From Pedobacter sp. N36a (GTDB lineage: Bacteria; Bacteroidota; Bacteroidia; Sphingobacteriales; Sphingobacteriaceae): a DNA stretch of 64,000 nt. Every line of letters starts with the position of its first letter. Position 1 is the first letter of the stretch. Under the pieces are notes generated by a model. It was given only the letters and a program-made list of their open reading frames with translations. It had not been told where the DNA came from and did no database searches. Position numbers and translations under genes: made by a program. The stretch lies in contig NZ_JACSZW010000001.1 of NCBI RefSeq assembly GCF_014472395.1, positions 770,626 through 834,625 of the forward strand, read 5' to 3'. Shown here piece after piece: positions 1 through 9,053 of the stretch.

Positions 1-241
1 TATCTCCATACTTTACCTGCTCACCATCCGCAATGTTTACGGATACGACTAACTGATCATCAATATAATTGAAAATTGCTACTGCCAGTTCCACGCCTGC
101 AATCACCCCATCTTCTTTAATGAGCAATTTTGCTTTACCTTGTGCATTGGCTGGAATGGTAGAAAGTGAAGTATGATCCCCATCGCCTAAATCTTCGGCA
201 ACAGCGTTTTTTATGAATTGATCTATGATTTGCTTATCCAA
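1..241 (-). CDS. nadC: Nicotinate-nucleotide pyrophosphorylase (quinolinate phosphoribosyltransferase), N-terminal part
   Basis: Partial gene running off the left edge; only about 80 N-terminal residues are visible. The translated segment contains AEDLGDGDHTSLSTIP followed by a segment on carriers and an IKEDGVIAG block, which is the typical beginning of NadC. The enzyme converts quinolinate and PRPP to nicotinate mononucleotide in cytosolic NAD synthesis. An in-frame TAA lies two codons upstream of a TTG codon at 241-239, and no ATG occurs before the conserved block, so TTG is the likely start. No Shine-Dalgarno sequence is visible. The catalytic residues lie outside the window. The assignment rests on the N-terminal motif only. 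Confidence 0.85.
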   Translation of the reverse strand, partial: MDKQIIDQFIKNAVAEDLGDGDHTSLSTIPANAQGKAKLLIKEDGVIAGVELAVAIFNYIDDQLVVSVNIADGEQVKYGD

Positions 242-277
242 AACTTAAAATTAAACCCAAAAATAGCATTTTTACTA

Positions 278-670
278 TTATTTATCCGGCTCTATTCTCA
301 ATTCCGTAATAAAAAAAGCATTATTAGACTTTTTCATCGTGATTGAAACGCGGAATTTTCCATTCTTAGTCTGAAGGGAAAGGATGCCAAATCTAAAGTT
401 CGGATTGGCATTAATGGTGTGTGTAACCGATGATTTAATTGGTGGATACTTAGTAAAGAAGTTCCTTAAGATCTGTTCTGCCTGTGCTTTAGAGTAGACA
501 TCTTCTTCATCAATGATGATGAGCTCCAGGGAAGAAGAAAAATTTACCGCCACATCCTTCGCATTGCCCGCTTTAAAATAACCGGAAAGATTGTCAATAA
601 TATCGCTTTGAATAGCAATAGCAGAAGAAAAAGAGGTAAACAGAATCGTAAATAAAAGTAAGGGCTTCAT
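278..670 (-). CDS. DUF4783-type small exported protein
   Basis: A 130-residue protein with a clear Sec signal peptide (residues 1-19, ending in a small-residue cleavage region at AIA). The mature part is a compact alpha/beta sequence with the pattern of an NTF2-like fold: an N-terminal helix (DNLSGYFKAGNAKDVAVNF), a middle helix (AQAEQILRNFFTKY) and alternating strands. This matches the Bacteroidetes family DUF4783 as I know it, often found next to nadC, as here (36 bp gap, same strand). Its function is unknown; it is likely periplasmic. A promoter-like TAnnTTTG element lies 67 bp upstream of the start, so it may head a transcript reaching nadC. Confidence 0.7.
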   Translation of the reverse strand: MKPLLLFTILFTSFSSAIAIQSDIIDNLSGYFKAGNAKDVAVNFSSSLELIIIDEEDVYSKAQAEQILRNFFTKYPPIKSSVTHTINANPNFRFGILSLQTKNGKFRVSITMKKSNNAFFITELRIEPDK

Positions 671-736
671 ATACTCTATATAGCTAACAGACCAATCTTA
701 CATAAACTATGCCATTATTGGGTGCATCCAGGAAAA

Positions 737-744
737 CAAAGATA
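737..744 (-). promoter_or_regulatory. -7 promoter element of the DUF4783/nadC transcript
   Basis: On the minus strand the sequence reads TATCTTTG, an exact match to the Bacteroidetes -7 consensus TAnnTTTG. Predicted transcription start is near 733, giving a 63-nt leader. A TTG lies 14 bp upstream, closer than the usual ~19 bp, so the -33 element is uncertain. Confidence 0.45.
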
Positions 745-790
745 CTACAGTTGAATTACAATTAGGCTCAAAAAAAACACACAATACGCT

Positions 791-798
791 TATATTTG
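791..798 (+). promoter_or_regulatory. -7 promoter element of gpmI
   Basis: TATATTTG matches TAnnTTTG exactly, 45 bp upstream of the gpmI start, predicting a leader of about 42 nt. No good -33 TTG is present. It is divergent from the minus-strand element at 737-744. Confidence 0.5.
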
Positions 799-843
799 TT
801 AGATTGACAGACAATCGTACGACAATTACTAAATTAATTCAAG

Positions 844-2364
844 ATGAATAATAAAAAATTAGTGCTACTTATTCTTGACGGCTGGGGCTACGGGAAGCAA
901 GACGAATCCGATGCCGCTTACGCAGCTAACACTCCTTTCTTTGACTCTTTATTGAAAAATTATCCAAATTCCAAGCTGGAAGCTTCGGGTGTAGCGGTAG
1001 GATTACCGGCCGGACAAATGGGGAATTCGGAAGTTGGACACATGAATTTAGGTGCAGGCAGAGTAGTTTATCAGGAATTAGGCAGGATTAATAAGGCAAT
1101 AGAAGATAGAACACTGCACCAAAACCCGGTGCTGCTGGATGCTTTCCACTATGCTAAAGAAAATAACAAGGCAGTTCATTTCATCGGATTGGTTTCTGAT
1201 GGCGGTGTACATGCCCATATCAATCATTTGAAAGCGTTATGCGATGCTGCTGGCGAACAAGGATTGAGCAATGTATTTATCCATGCTTTCTTAGATGGCA
1301 GAGATACCGATCCAAATTCTGGATTGACTTTCATCAAAGAACTGGAGCATCACCTGGAAAGTTCTACGGGTAAAATTGCCAGTTTAGTTGGCCGTTATTA
1401 CGCGATGGATAGAGATTCACGCTGGGAAAGGGTAAAACTGGCTTATGATGTGATGACCAAAGGCATTGGAAAACCGACAACGGATGCCGTAACTGCTATC
1501 GAGCAATCTTATAGCGAAGGCATTACAGATGAGTTTACCGCTCCAATTGTAGTGACTCAGCCAGACGGCGAGCCGGTGGCTACCATCCAGCCTGGCGATG
1601 TGGTGATCTGTTTCAATTACAGAACAGACAGAGGCAGAGAAATTACTGCATCATTAACTCAAAATGACTATCCTGATTTTGGTATGCATAAATTACCATT
1701 GTACTATGTAACGATGACGACTTATGACGAGAACTTCGAAAATGTAAAGGTAGTTTTCACTAAAGATGATCTTTCAGAAACTTTGGGTGAAGTATTAGAG
1801 AAAAACCATAAAAACCAGATCCGTATTGCGGAGACTGAAAAATACCCACACGTTACTTTCTTTTTCTCTGGTGGCAGGGAATTAGCGTTTGAAAACGAAA
1901 AGAGAATTCTTATTCCATCTCCAAAGGTGGCTACCTACGACTTGCAGCCCGAGATGAGTGCGGCAGGAATTACCGAAGCCATTAACAAAGAGCTGGCCTC
2001 AGGATGGCCGGATTTTGTTTGTCTGAATTTTGCCAATCCAGACATGGTAGGTCATACCGGTGTATTTGAAGCAGTAATTAAAGCAGTGGAGACTGCCGAC
2101 CATTGTGCAGAGCAGGTGGTAAAAACAGGAATCGAAAACGGTTACTCTTTCATCATCCTTGCCGATCACGGAAACTCGGAGTACATGCGCAATGCAGATG
2201 GATCTGTGAATACCGCACATACCACGAACCTTGTGCCCTGCATTTTAATTGACAATGATTATAAAACTATCGCTGATGGAAAACTTGGCGACATCGCTCC
2301 TACAGTCCTGAAGATTATGGGTATTGAGAAACCAGCGATCATGACCGGTAATTGCCTGGTATAA
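844..2364 (+). CDS. gpmI: 2,3-bisphosphoglycerate-independent phosphoglycerate mutase
   Basis: A 506-residue cytosolic enzyme interconverting 3- and 2-phosphoglycerate in glycolysis and gluconeogenesis. It belongs to the alkaline phosphatase superfamily and uses two metal ions (usually Mn). The sequence begins with the metal-binding LVLLILDGWGYG motif (Asp12) and carries the phosphoserine nucleophile in MGNSEVGH (Ser62). Further family blocks are the DGRDTDPNSG segment, the GRYYAMDRDSRW block and the C-terminal metal motifs ADHGNSE and NTAHTTNLVP. Length matches the family (about 510). The start ATG directly precedes the conserved region. The stop codon overlaps the next start by one base (TAATG), implying coupling to the lipoprotein gene. 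Confidence 0.97.
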   Translation: MNNKKLVLLILDGWGYGKQDESDAAYAANTPFFDSLLKNYPNSKLEASGVAVGLPAGQMGNSEVGHMNLGAGRVVYQELGRINKAIEDRTLHQNPVLLDAFHYAKENNKAVHFIGLVSDGGVHAHINHLKALCDAAGEQGLSNVFIHAFLDGRDTDPNSGLTFIKELEHHLESSTGKIASLVGRYYAMDRDSRWERVKLAYDVMTKGIGKPTTDAVTAIEQSYSEGITDEFTAPIVVTQPDGEPVATIQPGDVVICFNYRTDRGREITASLTQNDYPDFGMHKLPLYYVTMTTYDENFENVKVVFTKDDLSETLGEVLEKNHKNQIRIAETEKYPHVTFFFSGGRELAFENEKRILIPSPKVATYDLQPEMSAAGITEAINKELASGWPDFVCLNFANPDMVGHTGVFEAVIKAVETADHCAEQVVKTGIENGYSFIILADHGNSEYMRNADGSVNTAHTTNLVPCILIDNDYKTIADGKLGDIAPTVLKIMGIEKPAIMTGNCLV

Positions 2365-2894
2365 TGAGAAACTATTTATTATTAGGTGCTTTTCTTTTGT
2401 TGTGTTTTGGCTGTGGCGACACCGCTGTAACCCAGCAAAAGGAAGCACATTCTTACTTCGACCTTAAAGGATACTTTGCAGGAGAAGCGACAAGATTAAG
2501 TCGCCAAAAGCCAAGGATTCATAAAACAGTGCTGGTCAATGACTCCACAGAAAGCAAGGACCTGGTGATTCAGGACTGGCCGAAAGAATTGAGCATATTC
2601 TCGGATGCCGACCTCAATAAATCGGCATGGAAAGGTTTGTTTCAGGTTAAAAAAACAGATACGACGGAGTTGTATACCTCCGACAATAAGAAAGTTCCGG
2701 TGAAGGAATTAAAAGTCATCAAGAGAAACGGCCAAGTTTACGGCCTTCAGATTTTGATCTGCAATGCCAATACACTGTACACTTCTTCGGACACGCTCAG
2801 CTATTTTCCAGATAGCTTATATGACGTAAAAAAGAACCAGCACATCAGGCTACTTGCGGAGAAGAATTACCGGATCACCGGAAAATTTAAATAG
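2364..2894 (+). CDS. Putative lipoprotein of unknown function
   Basis: A protein of about 176 residues beginning MRNYLLLGAFLLLCFGCGD, a lipoprotein signal peptide with lipobox FGC at Cys18, so it should be acylated and placed in the envelope. I chose the ATG at 2364, which shares its first base with the gpmI stop (TAATG), rather than a TTG 12 bases further upstream inside gpmI, because the signal peptide then starts at once. The mature part is polar (KETDTTELYTSDNKKVPVKEL-like) with alternating strands and no motif I recognise. Coupling to gpmI suggests co-expression but not shared function. Confidence 0.8.
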   Translation: MRNYLLLGAFLLLCFGCGDTAVTQQKEAHSYFDLKGYFAGEATRLSRQKPRIHKTVLVNDSTESKDLVIQDWPKELSIFSDADLNKSAWKGLFQVKKTDTTELYTSDNKKVPVKELKVIKRNGQVYGLQILICNANTLYTSSDTLSYFPDSLYDVKKNQHIRLLAEKNYRITGKFK

Positions 2895-3214
2895 GACCTC
2901 AGCTATTCGATACCCATCAAAAGAATATTAATGACAGAAAATCCTGCGTTCGGAAAGCATTCCTTACACAGGATTGCCTGTACCTATTACTGTGCAATAC
3001 TGTGGCATGATAATAGGCCTATTTCAGTTGCAAATATGGGGAGTTTAACGAGCAAAACGCCTGTTAGGAGCAAGAAAGTCTCTTTTATAGACTACAATTA
3101 AATGGTTTAAATACAACCTGATGCCCATAGTGTCAGATTTCGGGAAATAAATTCCTCATTTAATGTATTCATATCAGCGATATAAATTCAGTTAACACAT
3201 TGATTCCTTGAAAA
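2895..3214. other. Intergenic region upstream of the sensor gene
   Basis: A 320-bp gap between two plus-strand genes. It holds a weak inverted repeat (AATCCTG at 2940-2946 and CAGGATT at 2969-2975, no T-run) and one short open frame described separately. No promoter matching TAnnTTTG was seen immediately before the sensor gene. Confidence 0.5.
2931..3101 (+). CDS. Possible small protein (56 aa), uncertain
   Basis: An ATG-initiated open frame of 56 codons ending in TAA, lying wholly in the gap between the gpmI-linked lipoprotein and the sensor gene. The product starts MTENPAFGKHSL and contains a CTYYC pair of cysteines and a basic C-terminal half; it has no signal peptide or membrane segment. 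I recognise no family. A frame this long can occur by chance in this base composition, and no promoter or ribosome-binding signal supports it. Confidence 0.18.
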   Translation: MTENPAFGKHSLHRIACTYYCAILWHDNRPISVANMGSLTSKTPVRSKKVSFIDYN

Positions 3215-4447
3215 ATGACTACAATAGCGTCATACTTGAAGAAATACAGGAGAACATTTCTATATGTTATTCCTGCTGATCATCAGTTTACGCTTTTCAG
3301 GATCAGTTCATGGAAACTGAATTTGTTTAGAGACACGATGATGTATTGCCTTCCATTAGGAATGATCGGCATTCTTTTGTTCCTGTTCAATGAGCTCGCT
3401 AAAGGAAAAGTGTTTTTTCCCGTATTTATGGTGCTGGTTATCATTTCTCTTATGGGTTTTGTAGTAAATAGAAAAATAAAGCTGGATTACAGGATGGTCA
3501 TTGTGGTGGCCCTGCTCTATCTGATTGCCGTAATTTACTTGATTTTTGTAGGTTCTGATGGTCCTGGAGCACTATACTTGCTCATCATTACTTTTTTCAC
3601 GGCAATGATCTTTCCATCGAGAGCCACTTTCATTCCTTTAGTGGTCAATATTGTCATTTGCATACTGATTGGCTTAATTATACAGTTTAAGCTTTTCCCA
3701 AATGCATTGTCTGAAACTTATGACCTCACTTTATGGATCGCCTATTCCTGGAATTTCATTTTTGTCAGCTTTATCAGTGTCTTTATGATCAGTACCATTC
3801 TGAATGGCTTTGAAAAAACCAGGATTAAAGAAGCCATATTGGTGAAGAAGCTGGATGCATCAGAACGTTATTACCGGAACATCTTTGAAGCGAATCCGGT
3901 ACCCATGTATATTTTTGAATTGAATACCGGTAATTTCCTGAAAGTGAATGAAGCGGCTATAAAAAAATATGGTTACTCCCAGGAGGAGTTTTTATCAATG
4001 AACATCACGAAAATCAGACCGGCTTCAGAGATCAGTAAGCTGATGGACATTTTCAGCACGATAAAAACCCGGAAATATTCAGGAATTCTGACACACATGA
4101 ATAAAGCAGGGCAATTGTTCCCCGTAGAGATTGATACGACCATCGTAAACATTGATGGAATCGACGCCAGACTAGTTTTAGCAACAGACGTCTCTAAGCG
4201 AATGAATTATGTAAGAATGATTGAAAAGCAAAATCAGGATCTAAAAGAAATCGCCTGGATTCAGAGCCATAAAGTAAGGGCACCATTAACGAATATCATG
4301 AGCTTAACGGAGATGATGCTCCAAAATCCGCATGGCGACCATATTGATCTATTGTATATGCTGAAGGACTCTACTGAGCAATTGAATGGATCTATTGCTT
4401 CAATAGTGCACCAGGCAGACAATAACCAAATGCTTCCACCAGAATGA
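3215..4447 (+). CDS. Membrane PAS-domain sensor with a HisKA-like helix but no ATPase domain
   Basis: A 410-residue inner-membrane protein. Residues 40-197 contain six hydrophobic segments. A PAS domain follows at about 210-330 (YYRNIFEANPVPMYIFEL, then TGNFLKVNEAAIKKYGYS). A dimerisation helix then has the H-box-like motif IQSHKVRAPLTNI with His352 as candidate phospho-acceptor. The protein ends about 58 residues later, so the HATPase_c domain (N, G1, G2 boxes) is absent. This is not an obvious frameshift: the 60 bp after the stop contain no ATPase motif and the receiver gene follows. It could be phosphorylated in trans, act as a phosphatase or a phosphotransfer partner, or signal by dimerisation. 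The downstream single-domain receiver is the natural partner. Confidence 0.8.
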   Translation: MTTIASYLKKYRRTFLYVIPADHQFTLFRISSWKLNLFRDTMMYCLPLGMIGILLFLFNELAKGKVFFPVFMVLVIISLMGFVVNRKIKLDYRMVIVVALLYLIAVIYLIFVGSDGPGALYLLIITFFTAMIFPSRATFIPLVVNIVICILIGLIIQFKLFPNALSETYDLTLWIAYSWNFIFVSFISVFMISTILNGFEKTRIKEAILVKKLDASERYYRNIFEANPVPMYIFELNTGNFLKVNEAAIKKYGYSQEEFLSMNITKIRPASEISKLMDIFSTIKTRKYSGILTHMNKAGQLFPVEIDTTIVNIDGIDARLVLATDVSKRMNYVRMIEKQNQDLKEIAWIQSHKVRAPLTNIMSLTEMMLQNPHGDHIDLLYMLKDSTEQLNGSIASIVHQADNNQMLPPE

Positions 4448-4509
4448 ACAGAATTAACCTCAAAAACACCTAACTAACAGAATGCTAACCAACGAATAAA
4501 TATAATACA

Positions 4510-4905
4510 ATGAAAAAATTTTATCTGATAGATGACGACACTATTTTCGTTTTTTTAACAAGAAAAACGTTACAGGTTGCCAATCTAAGTACCGACCTGA
4601 CCGTCTTTGAAGATGGAAAAAAAGCTTTATTAGATTTGGAGTTGAGTGCCAATCAGCCGGAGTTATTGCCAGATGTGATTTTTCTGGATTTAAATATGCC
4701 GGTATTGGATGGCTGGGGATTCCTGGAAGAGTATTCACTGCTGGAGCCTAAAATGAGCAAGAAGATTGAGATTTATATTGTTTCTTCCTCGATCTCTCCA
4801 TCAGAATTGGAACGTTCGCAGCGGATTCCTGTGGTGACCGACTTCCTAACGAAACCACTGAGCCGCTCTAAATTTGTAGAAATTTTTGATGGCGCTGAAG
4901 TATAA
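4510..4905 (+). CDS. Single-domain response regulator (CheY-like receiver)
   Basis: A 131-residue receiver domain with no output domain. The acidic pocket is FYLIDDD (Asp8-10). The phospho-acceptor is Asp60 in VIFLDLNMPVLDGW. The switch Ser is in IYIVSSSIS and the conserved Lys115 in DFLTKPLS. All catalytic positions are present, so it should be phosphorylatable. It lies 62 bp after the ATPase-less sensor on the same strand and is followed by a strong terminator, so the pair probably forms a two-gene unit. Without an output domain it must act by protein-protein contact, as CheY- or Spo0F-type proteins do; the target is unknown. Confidence 0.9.
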   Translation: MKKFYLIDDDTIFVFLTRKTLQVANLSTDLTVFEDGKKALLDLELSANQPELLPDVIFLDLNMPVLDGWGFLEEYSLLEPKMSKKIEIYIVSSSISPSELERSQRIPVVTDFLTKPLSRSKFVEIFDGAEV

Positions 4906-4910
4906 AAAAA

Positions 4911-4954
4911 ATGCCTGCTATTGCGGTTACAATAGCAGGCATCGGCATTTTTTA
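4911..4954. terminator. Bidirectional terminator between convergent genes
   Basis: A 13-bp perfect stem (ATGCCTGCTATTG and its complement at 4911-4923 and 4930-4942) with a 6-nt loop. An A-run precedes it and a T-run follows a few bases later, so it can serve both the receiver gene (+) and the TPR gene (-). Confidence 0.85.
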
Positions 4955-4964
4955 ATTACAATCC

Positions 4965-5591
4965 TTATTTAAGACTTGCAATCTGTGCTTTCACATAATC
5001 GACTAAGCCGATAATATCCTTACGTAATGGCTGTACCACCAATACTTTCTGAAAATCAGCAATAGAATTATTAAATAAAGAGACCACCGCGGTTTTTTCT
5101 GGTCCTTTCTTCACCTTATACGATTTATAGATCGCGTAATCCTTATAAGCCAGGCCTCTATTTTGTAATAACTGGGTATCTTCTTCCCCATTCAGCTCAA
5201 TCGCCTTGCTAAAATCCTTAATTGCGGAAAGATAAAAATTGTCTCTCATTTGACTCAGCGACTCTTTTGGATCATTTGCGATATTTAATCTGGCTTTTCC
5301 TCTATAATAATAGGCAGAATAATCTGAAGGTTTTACCGTAATCAATCGGCTATAAGCCGCAATTGAATTTTCAAAATCTCCACATTGAAAATAAGAATAT
5401 CCCAGCATCTTCAACACATTCGCATTGTTCGGAGTTTTGGTATCCGCTTTCTCTAATTGTCCAACGGCCGCCTTATAATCCCCTTTCATCATGGCTTGCA
5501 GCCCTAATTTATCATAACCGTTGTTTTGAGCGACACCGACCTGAGCAGAAAAGACAAATAATAATAAGATGGTTTGCTTGAAATAGTTCAT
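4965..5591 (-). CDS. Exported tetratricopeptide-repeat protein
   Basis: A 208-residue protein with a Sec signal peptide (residues 1-21, ending VGVAQ). Several TPR-like helix pairs follow: GLQAMMKGDYKAAVGQLEKA, NVLKMLGYSYFQCGDFENSI, SDYSAYYYRGKARLNI and a DFSKAIELNGEEDTQLLQNRG repeat near 130-155. TPR proteins are protein-binding scaffolds; this one should be periplasmic. No catalytic motif is seen. It is convergent with the receiver gene and stands alone, with a 379-bp gap to lon, so context gives no clear role. Confidence 0.85.
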   Translation of the reverse strand: MNYFKQTILLLFVFSAQVGVAQNNGYDKLGLQAMMKGDYKAAVGQLEKADTKTPNNANVLKMLGYSYFQCGDFENSIAAYSRLITVKPSDYSAYYYRGKARLNIANDPKESLSQMRDNFYLSAIKDFSKAIELNGEEDTQLLQNRGLAYKDYAIYKSYKVKKGPEKTAVVSLFNNSIADFQKVLVVQPLRKDIIGLVDYVKAQIASLK

Positions 5592-5970
5592 TAAGTTTTA
5601 TTTAAAAATATTAAATATATTCAGATTTCATTCCCAACTCCTAATTAAATTCTGATAATTTAAGGTGATCCAGGAATGATAAAGGTATTTGAAGGCAACT
5701 ATCATACCATTTACAAATACTTCTCTTAAACGCTAAATAAATTAAAATATGATAAGGTGACGAATTATTCTGATTTTTTTTTCAAAAAAGGTCAGACAAT
5801 TACGCATATTGCTTTCGCTGATCTTCATTTATTCCTGACTTTTTAACAGGGAAAAGGTTGGAAGAACCTTTTGGCACAGGAGTTGAAAATATAGATAATA
5901 CAATGTAATTAATAATTTCGTAGACGGCATACTGTCAGATTGTCGTTTTTATTTTAGAAAGACTTAATAA
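5592..5970. other. Divergent intergenic region between TPR gene and lon
   Basis: It holds an 8-bp perfect stem-loop (AAAAGGTT at 5852-5859 and AACCTTTT at 5865-5872) and a near-consensus -7 element TAATTTCG at 5913-5920 that could drive lon. A CTGTCAG/TTGTCG pair is found at 5932-5945. No gene is supported here. Confidence 0.4.
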
Positions 5971-8442
5971 ATGAGTAAACAAGATCATTTTGATTTTAGC
6001 AACGCACTACCCATCATAAATGAAGATACAGAGTTTTTCCCGCTGATGTCCCAACAAGACGAAGACGAGATGAACAATGAAGAAACCCCTGAAATATTGG
6101 CCATCCTCCCATTGAGGAATACCGTCCTTTTTCCAGGAGTAGTCATTCCAATTACTGTTGGCAGGGATAAATCTATAAAGCTAATTAAGGAAGCTTACAA
6201 AGGTAACCGGATTATCGGAGTGGTATCCCAACGGGATGTTTCGATAGAAGACCCTACGTTTGAACAGTTGAACAGTGTAGGAACGGTGGCGCAGATCATA
6301 AAGATGCTGCAAATGCCGGATGGAAATACAACCGTGATCATTCAGGGTAAACAACGTTTCCGCCTGATAGAAGAAGTTCAATCTGAGCCTTACATTAAGG
6401 TAACCATCAGCAAATTTGAGGAGTCCAAACACAAAAGCGATAAAGAATTTAAAGCGATGGTGGCCTCTATCAAGGAAATGTCTTCGCAGATCATTCAATT
6501 GTCGCCGAACATTCCAAGTGAGGCGGGTATTGCCTTAAAAAACATAGAAAGCACTTCCTTCCTGATCAATTTCATCTCTTCAAATATGAATGCAGATGTT
6601 TCTGATAAGCAAAAAATGCTGGAAATGGGCAATCTACGTGAGCGCGCAATGATGGTGATGGAGCTATTGACCCTGGAACTTCAGATGCTGGAGTTGAAAA
6701 ACCAGATTCAATCGAAAGTCCGCACCGACCTGGACAAACAGCAAAGGGATTACTTCCTGAATCAACAATTAAAGACCATACAGGAAGAACTGGGTGGTTC
6801 TTCTTCCGACCTTGAATACGAGGCTTTGCAGGTACGCGCAAAGAAGAAGAAATGGGCTGAGCCTATAAAAGAACATTTTACTAAGGAACTGGATAAGCTG
6901 GGAAGAATGAATCCCGCAGCACCTGACTATTCTATTCAGATCAATTACCTGGAGCTGTTATTAGACCTTCCATGGAATGATTTCACGAAAGACAACTTTG
7001 ACCTTAAACGTGCACAGCGCGTATTGGATAAAGATCATTTCGGTTTAGAAAAAGTAAAACAGCGTATCATCGAATACCTGGCTGTATTGAAGCTTAAACG
7101 CGACATGAAAGCCCCTATCATTTGTTTGGTAGGCCCTCCGGGAGTAGGTAAAACCTCATTAGGAAAGTCAATTGCCAAAGCATTGAACCGTAAATATGTG
7201 CGTATGGCATTGGGTGGCATCAGAGATGAAGCTGAAATCCGAGGCCATAGAAAGACCTATATCGGTGCTATGCCAGGCAGAATCATTCAATCGATTAAAA
7301 AAGCCGGTGCCGCAAATCCTGTATTTGTGCTGGATGAGATTGATAAAGTAGGTGCTGATTTCAGAGGAGACCCTTCTTCAGCATTACTGGAAGTATTGGA
7401 TCCAGAGCAAAATTCTGCTTTCAACGACCATTATGTAGAGGCTGACTATGACCTTTCCAATGTGCTGTTTATCGCTACGGCCAACTCATTGAGCAGCATA
7501 CAGCCGGCTTTACTGGATCGTATGGAGATCATTGAAGTGAATGGGTATACGATTGAAGAAAAGATTGAGATTGCTAAAAAATACCTGTTGCCTAAGCAAA
7601 AAGAGCAGCATGGGATCAAAACAAAAGACATCGTTCTTAAGAATAGTCTGATTGAAAAAGTAATCGAAGATTATACGAGAGAATCTGGTGTTCGTGGACT
7701 GGAGAAAAAAATCGGTTCCCTGGTACGTGGTGTGGCAACTAAAATCGCGATGGAAGAAACATATGACGCAAACCTGACTTTAGAAGATGTAGAGCGCATT
7801 TTGGGTGCCCCTATCTATGATAAAGATCTTTATGAAGGCAATGAAGTTGCCGGAGTTGTGACTGGTTTAGCCTGGACACAGGTTGGTGGAGACATTCTAT
7901 TTATCGAAGCGAGTTTAAGCCCGGGTAAAGGAAAGTTAACCTTAACTGGTAATCTAGGTGAGGTAATGAAAGAATCTGCGGTCATTGCATTGGCTTATTT
8001 ACGCTCACACGCTGCTATTTTTGGAATTGACTATGCCTTGTTCGATCAATGGGATATCCATGTACACGTGCCTGCTGGGGCGACTCCAAAAGACGGCCCA
8101 TCTGCTGGTATCACCATGCTAACCGCATTGACTTCTGCATTTACACAGCGTAAAGTAAAATCTAACCTGGCCATGACCGGAGAGATTACCTTACGTGGAA
8201 AAGTATTGCCAGTTGGTGGAATCAAGGAAAAAATCCTTGCCGCAAAACGGGCAAATATCAAGGACATTATTCTTTGTAAATCCAATAGAAAAGATATTTT
8301 AGAGATCAAAGAAAGCTATATAAAGGACTTAAATTTCCATTATGTAACGGAGATGAAAGAAGTGATTGAGCTCGCGTTAATGAAGGAAAAAGTGAAAGAT
8401 GCCCAAGACCTGAGTGTTAAAATCAAGCCGGTTGCAAACTAG
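5971..8442 (+). CDS. lon: ATP-dependent endopeptidase La (Lon protease)
   Basis: An 823-residue cytosolic AAA+ serine protease that degrades misfolded and regulatory proteins. The N-terminal substrate-binding LON domain (about 45-240, [23 protein letters not shown]) is followed by a coiled-coil linker. The ATPase has Walker [10 protein letters not shown] (near 387-395), Walker [11 protein letters not shown] and a sensor region. The C-terminal protease domain has the catalytic Ser in [11 protein letters not shown] (Ser711) and the partner Lys in VGGIKEKIL (near 752-754). All active-site residues are present and length is normal. A short acidic N-terminal extension (residues 1-40) precedes the LON domain, as in other Bacteroidetes. 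The next gene follows after 39 bp with no terminator between. Confidence 0.98.
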   Translation: MSKQDHFDFSNALPIINEDTEFFPLMSQQDEDEMNNEETPEILAILPLRNTVLFPGVVIPITVGRDKSIKLIKEAYKGNRIIGVVSQRDVSIEDPTFEQLNSVGTVAQIIKMLQMPDGNTTVIIQGKQRFRLIEEVQSEPYIKVTISKFEESKHKSDKEFKAMVASIKEMSSQIIQLSPNIPSEAGIALKNIESTSFLINFISSNMNADVSDKQKMLEMGNLRERAMMVMELLTLELQMLELKNQIQSKVRTDLDKQQRDYFLNQQLKTIQEELGGSSSDLEYEALQVRAKKKKWAEPIKEHFTKELDKLGRMNPAAPDYSIQINYLELLLDLPWNDFTKDNFDLKRAQRVLDKDHFGLEKVKQRIIEYLAVLKLKRDMKAPIICLVGPPGVGKTSLGKSIAKALNRKYVRMALGGIRDEAEIRGHRKTYIGAMPGRIIQSIKKAGAANPVFVLDEIDKVGADFRGDPSSALLEVLDPEQNSAFNDHYVEADYDLSNVLFIATANSLSSIQPALLDRMEIIEVNGYTIEEKIEIAKKYLLPKQKEQHGIKTKDIVLKNSLIEKVIEDYTRESGVRGLEKKIGSLVRGVATKIAMEETYDANLTLEDVERILGAPIYDKDLYEGNEVAGVVTGLAWTQVGGDILFIEASLSPGKGKLTLTGNLGEVMKESAVIALAYLRSHAAIFGIDYALFDQWDIHVHVPAGATPKDGPSAGITMLTALTSAFTQRKVKSNLAMTGEITLRGKVLPVGGIKEKILAAKRANIKDIILCKSNRKDILEIKESYIKDLNFHYVTEMKEVIELALMKEKVKDAQDLSVKIKPVAN

Positions 8443-8481
8443 TCTGTTTTTACTTAATATTGCGAGACCAAACAAACAATA

Positions 8482-8991
8482 ATGAGAAAATTAACATTGG
8501 CTTTTACTTTATTTTTAGCCCTTACCAGTACCCAGAAACTTTTTGCACAGGAAAGCAGCAACACTACTCCTGCAACGTCCAGAGCACAGAACATATTTAT
8601 TGAACTGGGCGGTCAGGGTTTAACTTTTACAGCAAACTATGACTCCAGGTTCTCTAATAAGAGAGATGGTATAGGTGGTAGAGCTGGTATTGGTTACTTT
8701 TCAGTAGATGGAGATAACGTGACCACTGTGCCTTTATCTTTGAATTATCTGCTAGGAAAAGGTGGAAAGTACTTTGAACTTGGACTGGGTGCCACTTTTA
8801 TTGCAACCGGTGGTAGTGCGGAAGTACTTTTCAATAAGAATGAAAGTAATGTAATTGGCACCATGAGTTTTTTCTACCGGGTACAACCGGAAGACAGCGG
8901 TTTCGCTTTCAGGATTGGACTTAGTCCGGTGTTCAGCAGGGATTTCTTTCTGCCTTATTACGGTGGTCTAAGTCTTGGCTATACTTTTTAA
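8482..8991 (+). CDS. Small outer-membrane beta-barrel protein
   Basis: A 169-residue protein with a Sec signal peptide (residues 1-22, ending FAQ). The rest is made of alternating amphipathic strands rich in Gly and aromatic residues, ending in GGLSLGYTF, a C-terminal Phe beta-signal for BAM-mediated insertion. Eight or so strands fit this length (OmpA/OmpX-like fold). No catalytic motif was found. It lies 39 bp after lon and ends at a strong terminator, so it is probably read from the lon transcript as well. The specific function is unknown. Confidence 0.8.
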   Translation: MRKLTLAFTLFLALTSTQKLFAQESSNTTPATSRAQNIFIELGGQGLTFTANYDSRFSNKRDGIGGRAGIGYFSVDGDNVTTVPLSLNYLLGKGGKYFELGLGATFIATGGSAEVLFNKNESNVIGTMSFFYRVQPEDSGFAFRIGLSPVFSRDFFLPYYGGLSLGYTF

Positions 8992-9010
8992 CATAAAAAA
9001 TACGATATTC

Positions 9011-9041
9011 AACTCCGGCAAATCTGCCGGAGTTTTTTTTT
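9011..9041 (+). terminator. Rho-independent terminator after the barrel gene
   Basis: A 10-bp perfect stem (AACTCCGGCA and its complement at 9011-9020 and 9025-9034) with loop AATC, followed by an unbroken T-run. Confidence 0.92.
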
Positions 9042-9053
9042 AGAAAAATAATA

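Noticed and set aside
1999..2220. Antisense open frames inside gpmI
   Set aside because: They are shadows of a highly conserved gene with no independent signals.
5932..5946. CTGTCAG/TTGTCG element before lon as a heat-shock operator, similar to a GACAAT pair before gpmI
   Set aside because: The shared words are short enough to occur by chance at this scale, and orientation and spacing differ between the two genes.
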